A stretch of 64,000 nt of DNA from Paeniglutamicibacter quisquiliarum (lineage in GTDB: Bacteria > Actinomycetota > Actinomycetes > Actinomycetales > Micrococcaceae), in contig NZ_JAHRED010000005.1 in the NCBI RefSeq assembly GCF_019084045.1, positions 1 to 64,000 on the forward strand, in the 5' to 3' direction. The notes beneath the pieces are model-generated. The model did not search any database, was not told the origin of the DNA, and saw only the letters and a list, made by a program, of their open reading frames with translations. The translations under genes were made by a program, and so were the position numbers. Numbering within the stretch: position 1 is the first letter of the stretch; each line of letters opens with the position of its first letter. Below, piece after piece: positions 9,449-17,017 of the stretch.

Positions 9449-10990
9449 ATGAACGGGACCAACCACTACGCGGTGCTCGGGGTCGCTGTCACGGCCCCGC
9501 TGTCGGTGATCAAGGCCGCCCACCGCGCCCAAATGCGCGAACACCATCCCGACGCGCCCACCGGAAGCGAGGCGATGGCCCAGGCCCTGAACGAGGCGCT
9601 GCGGGTCCTGCAGGACGGGAAGCTGCGCGCAGCCTACGACGCGAGCCTCGGCCTGGGGATCGCCGCGGCGTCGGGGAACCGCGCCGAGCCCGCCCGCGCG
9701 GGCGCCGCCGCGGACGGTGCACGAGGCGCCTCGTCGGCCGAGGCCGAAGTCCGGGAGCGGTCGGCCCGGGTGCGGGACCGTGAACGTGCCGCTGCATCCG
9801 AGGCGATCGCCCGGGAGCGCGAACGCGACGCGGCCAGGGCGCGCCGGGAAGCCGCCGCCCGGGCCGGCGCCAGGTGGTCCGCCCGGCAGGAGCCCGCGCG
9901 CCCGGCCGACCTCGACGTCTTTGCCCGCGGCGACATCGACGTATCGACCATGCGCTGGCACCAGCGCGAATACCCGCCATTGCGCCTGCGCCCGGCGCCG
10001 CCCCGCCGCGGACCGGCACCCCGGATATTCGCCTGGCTGGCGCTGGGTCTGCTGGCCGCGCTGGCCTGCGTGCCGGCCGTCCTTGCCGCGAGGGGCGGAC
10101 GGGCACCGGTGGCAACCGCGCTGTTGCTGCTGTTCTTGGTTCCCCTGCCGGCGCTTTTAGGCGGATGGGCGCGGGCCCGCGGCGCACCGGGCACCTGGCC
10201 GGCACTTCCCCTGGTCCTGTTCCTCTCCTATGCCGGCGGCCTGCTGGTCCCGGCGCTCGCCGGCGGGCCCGCTGCGAACCCCGTCCCGCTGGCGTGGCTG
10301 GGCGGCTACCTGCTGGTGATCGAGACCTTCCGGGCGACCGCGCGCCGGGGCCGCCGCCCGGCCGCCCGGGCCCTGCTTGACCCGCGGGAGATCCGTGAGC
10401 GCACGCTCTGGGAACCTGGCCCGGGACCTGCGGCGCGTCCGGTGCCCGAAGCCGGGGACAACGACGGCGGCCGGTGGATCGCCGAAGTGCTGACCGGGCA
10501 GCTGCTGGCGCGACTTGACCACCTGCCCGGCAGCCGCACGATCCACCCGGCGGGATCCTCCCGCGACGGCCTCCCGCGGGTGGGGCACGCGGTGCTGTGC
10601 GGCGACCGGCTGGCCCTGCTCGAATCCGTCCGCGGCCCCGCCGGCCGGGGTTCCCGGCCCGAGGACATTCCGGCAGGGACGGCTTCCGGCCGCGTCCCGG
10701 AGCGGGCCCCGGAGCGCCTGTCGTGGGCCGTGGCCGAATACCGCCGGCGGTTCCCCGGGCTCCAGGTGCGCGGCTGGACGGTGCTGCACCCCGGCGACGG
10801 GGCCGAAATCCCGGCCGGCAACCGGGACGCGCCGGGGCAGCCGCGGCTGGCCACCGGGCAGATGGCCCTGCGCGAGGTGGGGGACTGGCTGGCCGCCGGG
10901 GAACCCCACGTGGTTGACCAGGCCGCGCTCTCGGCCCTGGTGCTCGGCCCCGGTGCGGGGCGGGCGGAACGGGGTGCCGGGCACCGGTGA
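9449..10990 (+). CDS. Membrane J-domain protein with possible nuclease-like C-terminal domain
   Basis: 513 aa. Residues 1-65 form a J domain with the intact HPD tripeptide (33-35), which stimulates DnaK ATPase. Residues ~70-155 are Ala/Arg/Glu-rich and probably a charged helix. Residues ~190-295 contain about four hydrophobic helices. The C-terminal ~170 residues (starting WIAEVLTGQLLARLDHLPG) carry VGHAVLCGDRLALLESVRG, which faintly recalls the beta-hairpin of NERD/restriction-endonuclease-like folds; this last point is weak. The ATG at 9449 has GCGGAG 7 nt upstream. No dnaK, grpE or Zn-finger DnaJ segment is near, so it is a specialised J protein tied to a membrane. Confidence 0.75.
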   Translation: MNGTNHYAVLGVAVTAPLSVIKAAHRAQMREHHPDAPTGSEAMAQALNEALRVLQDGKLRAAYDASLGLGIAAASGNRAEPARAGAAADGARGASSAEAEVRERSARVRDRERAAASEAIARERERDAARARREAAARAGARWSARQEPARPADLDVFARGDIDVSTMRWHQREYPPLRLRPAPPRRGPAPRIFAWLALGLLAALACVPAVLAARGGRAPVATALLLLFLVPLPALLGGWARARGAPGTWPALPLVLFLSYAGGLLVPALAGGPAANPVPLAWLGGYLLVIETFRATARRGRRPAARALLDPREIRERTLWEPGPGPAARPVPEAGDNDGGRWIAEVLTGQLLARLDHLPGSRTIHPAGSSRDGLPRVGHAVLCGDRLALLESVRGPAGRGSRPEDIPAGTASGRVPERAPERLSWAVAEYRRRFPGLQVRGWTVLHPGDGAEIPAGNRDAPGQPRLATGQMALREVGDWLAAGEPHVVDQAALSALVLGPGAGRAERGAGHR

Positions 10991-11085
10991 CTCCGGGTGG
11001 TCCCGGGCCTATCATGGGGACAAGCCATGGATGCGCGACGCCGCGGGAAGCGGAGGGTGCGCCCAGCCGCCGCGAGGAGACCGTG

Positions 11086-11895
11086 ATGAGCGACATCGAC
11101 CAATCCATCAGCCGGTACACCACCGGGGACCTGCGCGGGCGGCTGCATGCGGCGTTGCGGGACGCGGGGCTTGAGCCCGAGGTGCTCCGGCCCGGGGACC
11201 TGGAGGAGGCCGACCAGTTCCACACCGGCGGCAGGGCTGCCACCCAGGAGGTGGCGCGGGCGGTGGGCATCGGGCTGGGAACCCGGGTGCTGGACGTGGG
11301 CAGCGGCATCGGCGGCCCGGCCCGGTACTTCGCGCAGCTGGGCGCGGTGGTCACCGGGGTGGACGTGACGCCGGAATTCGTTGACCTGGCCCGGGAGCTG
11401 AACCTCGCCTGCGCCATGGCCGGGTCGATCACCATGGTGCTGGCCCCGGCGCAGGACACCGCGCTGCCGACGGGCTCCTTCGACGCGGCAACCATGCTGC
11501 ATGTGGGCATGAACCTGGCCGACAAGCAGGCGGTGTTCGCCGAGGTGCACCGGCTGCTGCGCCCCGGGGGAGTGTTCGGGGTCTATGACCTGATGGGCAC
11601 CAACGAGCTGCAATACCCGGTGCCGTGGGCCGATGCGGCCGCGGCCTCCTACGTGGAGCCGGACGAGGCCTACGCCAACCACCTGCGCGCCGCGGGGTTC
11701 ATCGTCACCCAGGACACCGACCGCAGCGCCGCGGTGCTCGAGGCGGCGGCTGCCGCCCAACTCGCGTCCGCGGGGCCGCTGGCCACCGCGGTCCTGCTCG
11801 GGAAGGACGCCCGGGACCGGATGGGGCACGCGGTGGCGGCGGTGAAATCCGGCGCGCTGGCGCCCCGGCTGCTCATCGCGGTGCGCCCGGTCTAG
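11086..11895 (+). CDS. SAM-dependent class I methyltransferase
   Basis: 269 aa with a Rossmann methyltransferase core. Motif I is VLDVGSGIGGPARYFAQ near residues 68-84, followed by the acidic strand end GVDVTPEF and the post-motif LRPGGVFGVYD. This resembles ubiquinone/sterol-type (UbiE/SmtA-like) methyltransferases; the substrate is unknown. The ATG at 11086 has GAGGAG 7 nt upstream. The first 30 residues are likely an N-terminal helical cap. It starts 95 nt after the J-domain gene and could share its transcript. Confidence 0.85.
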   Translation: MSDIDQSISRYTTGDLRGRLHAALRDAGLEPEVLRPGDLEEADQFHTGGRAATQEVARAVGIGLGTRVLDVGSGIGGPARYFAQLGAVVTGVDVTPEFVDLARELNLACAMAGSITMVLAPAQDTALPTGSFDAATMLHVGMNLADKQAVFAEVHRLLRPGGVFGVYDLMGTNELQYPVPWADAAAASYVEPDEAYANHLRAAGFIVTQDTDRSAAVLEAAAAAQLASAGPLATAVLLGKDARDRMGHAVAAVKSGALAPRLLIAVRPV

Positions 11896-12048
11896 CCCCG
11901 GTTCCCCTCGCGGGGCGCCGATGCGCACGCGCGGGCGCGGTGTCGGCCGGTGCGCCGTCCCCACGTAGAATGTGTCACTGGCGCTGCCTCCCCGGCGTGC
12001 GGGAAAAACCCGCGCCTGCGCGCACACGCAACACATAAGGAGCACACC

Positions 12049-13293
12049 GTGGCCCAACCGAAGAACCTGAAGAAGCTCGTCCGCACCCGCATGGATCGCA
12101 CCGGGGAAAGCTACACCACCGCCCGCAAGGCAATCCTCTCGGCGAAGCCCCACCGCCCGGCCAGCGCGGAGGACGCCGCCGCGGCAGCCGCGGCAGCCGA
12201 GGAGGCGGAACTGCCCGAGTACCCGGCCCCGGAGAACGTCCTGCAGTACGACGCCGGGCTCTGGCACCGCGTGCTCACCCAGGCCGGGGTGACCCACCCG
12301 CTGACCGGCAAGCCGATGAGCGAGGCGCTGCTGGCCGGGCTTGCGGGCGGCATCGGCTTCATGGCCTTCACCTTCGTCTACGAGGAAGTCACCACCGCCA
12401 CCGTGGTCACCCGGGCGCACCCGGAGCCGTACACCGCGAACCTTTTGGCCCGCTGCGGGGCCACGCTCAGCGAGCGCACCACCGGCAGCGCGCGCCTGGC
12501 CGCCGACTACCTGGATGCCGGGCTGGATGCCGGGCGCGCCGTGGTGGTGCGCGCCTCCGTCGCCGCCCTGCCGTGGATCGACGCCGACGCCGTGGAGGAC
12601 TCGGACTCCATCGACCTGGTGGTCGTCGGCGAACACGGCGATGACCTGCTGATCGACGACGGCTCCGGCTCGCTGACCCCGATTTCGCCCGAGGACCTGG
12701 CCTTCGCCCGCTCCCGGCGCAAGAAGGACAAGCACTGGCAGGCCTGGGTGCCCGAGCCCACCGGCCCCGACGCCGACACGCTCGCGGCCAATGTGCGCGC
12801 CGCCGTCGCCCAGACGACCGGGCGCCTGCTGGGCACCAGTGAACTGGAGGGCATCCCGGCGCACTTCGCCAAGAACTTCGGCGTGGCCGGCATGAACAAC
12901 TGGGCCGAGAAGCTGCGCGACACCACCACGGCCAAGGGCTGGACGCGGATCTTCGAGGATCCGGCCCGCCTGGAATCGGGCCTGGGCCAGGTCCTCGGCT
13001 TCCTCACCGACACCCGCTTCGGCGGGCTGGGTGCGCTGCGCGGGCAGTACGCCGATTTCCTCACCGAGGCCGCCACGCTGCCCGGGCTCGCGCCGCTGGC
13101 CGCCCACGCCGGGGACTACGCGCACCTGGCCCAGGACTGGATCGTGTTCACCGACCTGGTCGACCCGGCCATCGACCCGGCGGCCCGCTCCGCGCACTTC
13201 GCCGAGCTGGCCGACCAGCTCGAGGTCATTGCCGCGGCGGAGGAACGCGCGGCCACCGCCCTGGCCGCCACGCTGGGTACCCTGGGCGACTGA
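12049..13293 (+). CDS. BtrH N-terminal / DUF4872-type protein
   Basis: 414 aa, cytoplasmic. After a basic N-terminus and an Ala-rich linker, the segment MSEALLAGLAGGIGFMAFTF (about residues 86-105) matches the BtrH N-terminal fold. The later region with GTSELEGIPAHFAKNFGV and AEKLRDTTTAKGW fits DUF4872. BtrH in butirosin biosynthesis is a papain-like acyltransferase, but the usual catalytic Cys-His start is not obvious here: the segment before the Gly-rich stretch has no Cys. No antibiotic cluster surrounds it. The GTG start has AAGGAG 7 nt upstream. The product is unknown; the family call is moderately sure. Confidence 0.65.
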   Translation: MAQPKNLKKLVRTRMDRTGESYTTARKAILSAKPHRPASAEDAAAAAAAAEEAELPEYPAPENVLQYDAGLWHRVLTQAGVTHPLTGKPMSEALLAGLAGGIGFMAFTFVYEEVTTATVVTRAHPEPYTANLLARCGATLSERTTGSARLAADYLDAGLDAGRAVVVRASVAALPWIDADAVEDSDSIDLVVVGEHGDDLLIDDGSGSLTPISPEDLAFARSRRKKDKHWQAWVPEPTGPDADTLAANVRAAVAQTTGRLLGTSELEGIPAHFAKNFGVAGMNNWAEKLRDTTTAKGWTRIFEDPARLESGLGQVLGFLTDTRFGGLGALRGQYADFLTEAATLPGLAPLAAHAGDYAHLAQDWIVFTDLVDPAIDPAARSAHFAELADQLEVIAAAEERAATALAATLGTLGD

Positions 13294-13384
13294 AGCCCCC
13301 CGCCGGGGCCGCGCGCGCCAACGCGGCACGTCACGCAGGAGGGGGACGGGTTCTTCCGGGAACCCGCCCCCGCCACCGGGCTGA

Positions 13385-13390
13385 TAGGGT
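13385..13390 (+). promoter_or_regulatory. -10 box TAGGGT for leaderless guaB3
   Basis: TAGGGT ends 6 nt before the GTG at 13397, and no ribosome-binding site is present. Confidence 0.5.
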
Positions 13391-13396
13391 GGTGCG

Positions 13397-14542
13397 GTGA
13401 CTTACGAGATTGAAATCGGGCGCTCCAAGCGCGCAGCCCAGGCGTACTCCCTCGACGACGTGGCGGTTGTCCCCAACCGGCGCACCCGCGATCCGCAGGA
13501 CGTCTCGGTGGCCTGGCAGATCGACGCCTACAAATTCGAGACCCCGATCCTGGGCGCACCCATGGACTCGGTGATGAGCCCGGCCACTGCCATCGCGCTG
13601 GGCAAGCTCGGCGGCCTGGGCGTGCTGAACCTCGAGGGGCTGTGGACCCGCTACGAGGACCCGGCCAAGGTGCTCGAGGAGATCGCCGCCCTTCAGTCCG
13701 CCAACGGCGGGCACTTCGACCCGGCCATCACCGCGCGCCTGCAGGAGCTCTACGCCGCGCCGATCCAGCCCGAGCTGATCACCAAGCGGCTGGCCGAGAT
13801 CCGCGACGCCGGCGTCACCGTGGCCGGCTCGCTGACCCCGCAGCGCACCCAGGAACACTACAAGACCGTCGTTGCCGCCGGCGTCGACATCTTCGTCATC
13901 CGCGGCACCACGGTCTCGGCCGAGCACGTCTCCAAGACCCAGGAGCCGCTGAACCTCAAGCAGTTCATCTACGAACTCGACGTCCCGGTCATCGTCGGCG
14001 GGGCCGCCGGCTACACCCCGGCCCTGCACCTGATGCGCACCGGCGCCGCCGGCGTGCTGGTCGGCTTCGGGGGAGGCGCCTCGGGCACCACCCGCCGCGC
14101 ACTGGGCATCCACGCGCCGATGGCCACCGCCATCTCCAACGTCGCCGCTGCCCGCCGCGACTACCTGGACGAGTCCGGCGGACGCTACGTGCACGTGATC
14201 GCCGACGGCGGCCTGGGCACCAGCGGCGACATCGTCAAGGCCATCGCCATGGGCGCCGACGCCGTGATGCTCGGCACCGCCCTGGCCCGCGCCGAGGAGG
14301 CCCCGGGAGCCGGCTGGCACTGGGGCATGGAGGCCACGCACGAGAACAACCCGCGCGGGGACCGGGTCAAGGTCGGCACCGTGGCGCCGCTCGAGCAGCT
14401 GCTCTTCGGCCCCTCGCACCACACCAACGGCACTTCCAACATCGTCGGCGCGCTGCGCCGCTCGATGGCCACCACCGGGTATTCGGACCTGAAGGAATTC
14501 CAGCGCGTCGACGTGGTGGTTTCCCCCTACGAGGCCGACTAG
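13397..14542 (+). CDS. guaB3: GuaB3-family IMP dehydrogenase-related protein
   Basis: 381 aa, lacking the CBS module of true IMPDH. The barrel start (AYSLDDVAVVPNRRTRDP) and GAPMDSVMSPATAIALGKLGGLGVLN match the IMPDH/GMPR superfamily. The IMPDH catalytic loop (GPGSICTT in guaB at 6468) is replaced by GFGGGASGTTRRALGI, where the position of the nucleophilic Cys is Gly. The IADGGLGTSGD and MLGTALARAEEAPG blocks are conserved. GuaB3 proteins are universal in actinobacteria; work on cyanobacterial GuaB3 links the family to GMP reductase activity. The role here is unproven. The GTG start is 6 nt after a TANNNT box. Confidence 0.9.
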   Translation: MTYEIEIGRSKRAAQAYSLDDVAVVPNRRTRDPQDVSVAWQIDAYKFETPILGAPMDSVMSPATAIALGKLGGLGVLNLEGLWTRYEDPAKVLEEIAALQSANGGHFDPAITARLQELYAAPIQPELITKRLAEIRDAGVTVAGSLTPQRTQEHYKTVVAAGVDIFVIRGTTVSAEHVSKTQEPLNLKQFIYELDVPVIVGGAAGYTPALHLMRTGAAGVLVGFGGGASGTTRRALGIHAPMATAISNVAAARRDYLDESGGRYVHVIADGGLGTSGDIVKAIAMGADAVMLGTALARAEEAPGAGWHWGMEATHENNPRGDRVKVGTVAPLEQLLFGPSHHTNGTSNIVGALRRSMATTGYSDLKEFQRVDVVVSPYEAD

Positions 14543-14557
14543 CACCGCAGTTCCGCC

Positions 14558-14636
14558 ACGACGACGGCCGGGAACGATCCGCCCCGCTTCCCCGGAAGCG
14601 GCGGAACGCGCCCGGTCGTTGTGCATCCCCGCCGCA
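14558..14636 (+). terminator. Possible terminator stem-loops after guaB3
   Basis: A tight hairpin CCGCTTCC-CC-GGAAGCGG (14584-14601) sits inside a longer imperfect inverted repeat (around 14558-14570 with 14624-14636). No T-tract follows. It is placed just after the guaB3 stop. Confidence 0.4.
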
Positions 14637-14730
14637 GGCGCCCGGGCCGGTCGGCCCCGTGTACGCTACAAGGCAGCGGCCCCCGCGCCGCCCTTCCCGA
14701 CAGTTTCCCCCACCCCCGCGAATCGATGCC

Positions 14731-15231
14731 ATGACTTCCACCCAGCCGATGACCGCCGGCGATGCCACGCCGGAGCTGACCACCCCGGCCATGGTGCTCC
14801 TTGAGCTCGGGGCACCCACCCGCGAGGAGGCGGTTGCCGCCCTGGCCGAGCGGCTGCTGGCCGCCGGCAGGATCGCCGAGGTGCCCGGATTCCTCTCCGA
14901 GGTCCACCGCCACGAACACCAGCTGGCCACCGGGCTTCCCGGCGGCATCGGCCTGGCCCATGCCCGCAGCTCATTCGTCCAGGCTCCCAGCATCGCCGTG
15001 GGCGTGATGGCCTACGGCCAGGGCCTGGACTTCGGCGCCAAGGACGGCCCCGCGCACGTGGTGCTGTTGCTCGCCACTCCCGCAACGAGCTACTCCGGGC
15101 ACCTGATGATGCTCGCGGCGCTGGCCCGCTCGCTGGCCAAGCAGTCCTTCCGCGAGTCCCTGCGCCGCGCCAACGACGCCGGGGTCATCGCCGAGCTGAT
15201 CAACTCCACCGTCGACTTCTCCACCGTCTGA
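14731..15231 (+). CDS. Lone PTS EIIA (fructose/mannitol type) domain protein
   Basis: 166-aa single-domain EIIA of type 2. The phosphorylatable His is predicted as His77 in GGIGLAHARS, and the C-terminal block (HVVLLLATPATSYSGHLMMLAALAR) is typical of the fold. No EIIB, EIIC, HPr or EI gene is near, so it may receive phosphate from the general PTS for regulation or serve a remote permease. The ATG at 14731 lacks a clear ribosome-binding site. A regulatory EIIA (PtsN-like) is an alternative reading. Confidence 0.85.
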   Translation: MTSTQPMTAGDATPELTTPAMVLLELGAPTREEAVAALAERLLAAGRIAEVPGFLSEVHRHEHQLATGLPGGIGLAHARSSFVQAPSIAVGVMAYGQGLDFGAKDGPAHVVLLLATPATSYSGHLMMLAALARSLAKQSFRESLRRANDAGVIAELINSTVDFSTV

Positions 15232-15268
15232 CCCGCCGGCGCCCCGCCGCCCGCCGCGGGTGTGATCC

Positions 15269-15280
15269 CCGACATGTCGG
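15269..15280. repeat. Perfect 12-bp palindrome
   Basis: CCGACATGTCGG is a fully symmetric 12-mer between the EIIA stop and SURF1, about 170 nt upstream of the SURF1 start. It could be an operator; no regulator is assigned. Confidence 0.4.
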
Positions 15281-15441
15281 TGTCCTGCGCCGGCCCCCGC
15301 TCGGGCCTCCGCCCGGAGCGCCTGCACCCCCGGGCCGGGCCGGAAAAGCGCCCCCGGGCCAGCCGCCCACGGCGGCGGGCGCCGGCGCGAACGGCCGGCG
15401 GCCCGGTTTGGTTCCATTGGCTCTTCCATGTCGAATCGAAG

Positions 15442-15447
15442 TACGGT
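15442..15447 (+). promoter_or_regulatory. -10 box TACGGT for leaderless SURF1
   Basis: TACGGT ends 6 nt before the GTG at 15454. It lies within GTAC-GGTT-GTAC, a short inverted repeat that spans the promoter. Confidence 0.45.
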
Positions 15448-15453
15448 TGTACT

Positions 15454-16320
15454 GTGCTGAAAACTGCCCTCAAACCCCGTTGGATCCTGACCTTGGTTGG
15501 CGCCCTCGTTGTTGCCACCGGCTTCGTCCTGCTGAGCCAATGGCAGTTCAACCGCTCGCAGACCGAGGCGCCGCCCCCGGTCACCACCACCGAGCGCGTC
15601 GTGCCGCTCACCGGCCACCTGAAGCCCGCCACCGACCTGCTGGCCCGCGACGCCGACCAGATGGTCTCGGCCGCCGGCAGCTTCCTGCCCGGCAAGCAGG
15701 TCCTGGTGGGCAACCGCCTGCAGGACGGCAAGAAGGGCTACTGGGTCGTCGCCGCCTTCAAGGTCGACGGCGCCCCGGCCGGAAACACCATCCCGGTGGT
15801 GCGCGGCTGGCAGGCCGAGGACGCGGCCCCGGCCCCCGCCCCGGACGGCGCCCTGGAAATCACCGGCCGCCTGCTGCCCACCGAGGCCCCCATCTCCCGC
15901 GACGCCGGCCAGGTGGCCTACGACTCCCTCTCGGTGGCCGAGCTGATCAACGTGTGGGACGTGCCCTCCTACAGCGGCTTCATCGCCGCCACCGCGGTGA
16001 CCGGCGCAGACGGCGCCGACCGCTCGGCCGCCGCCACCGGGCTCGTCCCGGTCCACGTCGGCCCGCAGCCCCAGGAACGCCAGCTCAACTGGCTGAACAT
16101 CTTCTACGGCATCGAGTGGGTGGTCTTCGCCGGCTTCGCGGTCTTCCTCTGGTATCGGCTGGTGGCGGACGACTTCCGCCGCAAGCAGGAGGACATCGCC
16201 GATGCCGCCGCGCTGGCCGCGGGACTGGACCCGGTGGACGTCTACCGGCGCCAGCTGCACCACGAGAACCCGAGCACCGAGACCCCGAACCCCGCATCCC
16301 GACCCAAGGACCAGCCGTGA
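15454..16320 (+). CDS. SURF1-family cytochrome oxidase assembly protein
   Basis: 288 aa. The family has two membrane helices joined by an extracytoplasmic domain. Helix 1 is residues ~10-28 (ILTLVGALVVATGFVLLSQWQFNR, whose WQ..R is the SURF1 signature). Helix 2 is about residues 215-235 (LNWLNIFYGIEWVVFAGFAVFLWYR, again typical). The loop has VLVGNRLQDGKKGYWVVAAF and VVRGWQ. SURF1 helps insert heme a into aa3 oxidase. The GTG start is leaderless. The stop overlaps the next gene's start (GTGA), so the two are translationally coupled. Confidence 0.9.
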   Translation: MLKTALKPRWILTLVGALVVATGFVLLSQWQFNRSQTEAPPPVTTTERVVPLTGHLKPATDLLARDADQMVSAAGSFLPGKQVLVGNRLQDGKKGYWVVAAFKVDGAPAGNTIPVVRGWQAEDAAPAPAPDGALEITGRLLPTEAPISRDAGQVAYDSLSVAELINVWDVPSYSGFIAATAVTGADGADRSAAATGLVPVHVGPQPQERQLNWLNIFYGIEWVVFAGFAVFLWYRLVADDFRRKQEDIADAAALAAGLDPVDVYRRQLHHENPSTETPNPASRPKDQP

Positions 16321-16781
16321 CAGACGTCAACCCCGCCCCCAAGGTGCGCCGCTTTGCCGGCACCCCCGCCCAGATCCGCAGCGCCTCCACCTTCTACAAG
16401 GTGCTTGCCTACGCCACCGGCGTGATGCTGCTGCTGCTCTGCGCCGAAATGATCGTGAAGTACTTCTGGCACCTGGAGCTGTTCATCGGCGGCACCCTGC
16501 TTGACGGCGGCTCCAACGCCGTGGGCCTGGTCAACCGCGCCGACATCGCCGGCGGCGTCAACGTCTCGCTGGCCATCCTGATCATCCACGGCTGGATGTA
16601 CGTCGTCTACCTGCTGGCGGACTTCCGCCTGTGGTCGCTGATGCGCTGGCCCTTCAGCCGCTTCATCACCATAGCCCTGGGCGGCGTCGTGCCGCTGCTC
16701 TCCTTCTTCATGGAGAAGAAGGTCCACGGCGAGGTCGACGCCGAGCTTGCCTCCCACCCGCAGGCAGCCAAGCGGTACTGA
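16317..16781 (+). CDS. DUF3817 integral membrane protein
   Basis: 154 aa with three to four hydrophobic helices (FYKVLAYATGVMLLLLCAEMIV; VSLAILIIHGWMYVVYLLADF; FITIALGGVVPLLSFFMEKKV). The block HGWMYVVYLLADFRLW is characteristic of DUF3817. It starts at a GTG overlapping the SURF1 stop by 4 nt. In actinobacteria the DUF3817 gene commonly follows SURF1 upstream of guaA, as here. No function is known; a respiratory or membrane assembly link is inferred from context. Confidence 0.85.
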   Translation: MTDVNPAPKVRRFAGTPAQIRSASTFYKVLAYATGVMLLLLCAEMIVKYFWHLELFIGGTLLDGGSNAVGLVNRADIAGGVNVSLAILIIHGWMYVVYLLADFRLWSLMRWPFSRFITIALGGVVPLLSFFMEKKVHGEVDAELASHPQAAKRY

Positions 16782-16799
16782 GACCCAGTACGCCGCCAG

Positions 16800-16842
16800 G
16801 GGGCGGCCCGGGACGTGCCACGGCGCGCCTCCGGGCCGCCCC
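16800..16842 (+). terminator. Hairpin after DUF3817 gene
   Basis: A 12-bp perfect stem, GGGGCGGCCCGG (16800-16811) with CCGGGCCGCCCC (16831-16842), begins 19 nt after the stop. Confidence 0.6.
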
Positions 16843-17017
16843 TTCGCATTTGGTCCCGGTTTTGGCTCCGCCGTTGCCCCCTGGCTTTTGGCCCCGCCGC
16901 TGGCTCCGGTCCCCGCATCCGCACTTTCCCGCACCAGGCCTATCCCGATGCGGGGCCGTCCCCAGATGCCCGGGCCCCGGCTCGCCGCAGGGGACCGGGT
17001 GGCGCAAACTCGATGGC

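Noticed and set aside
10306-13329. 1007-aa minus-strand ORF across three plus-strand genes
   Set aside because: Spans several well-supported genes with good starts; composition is that of an antisense frame.
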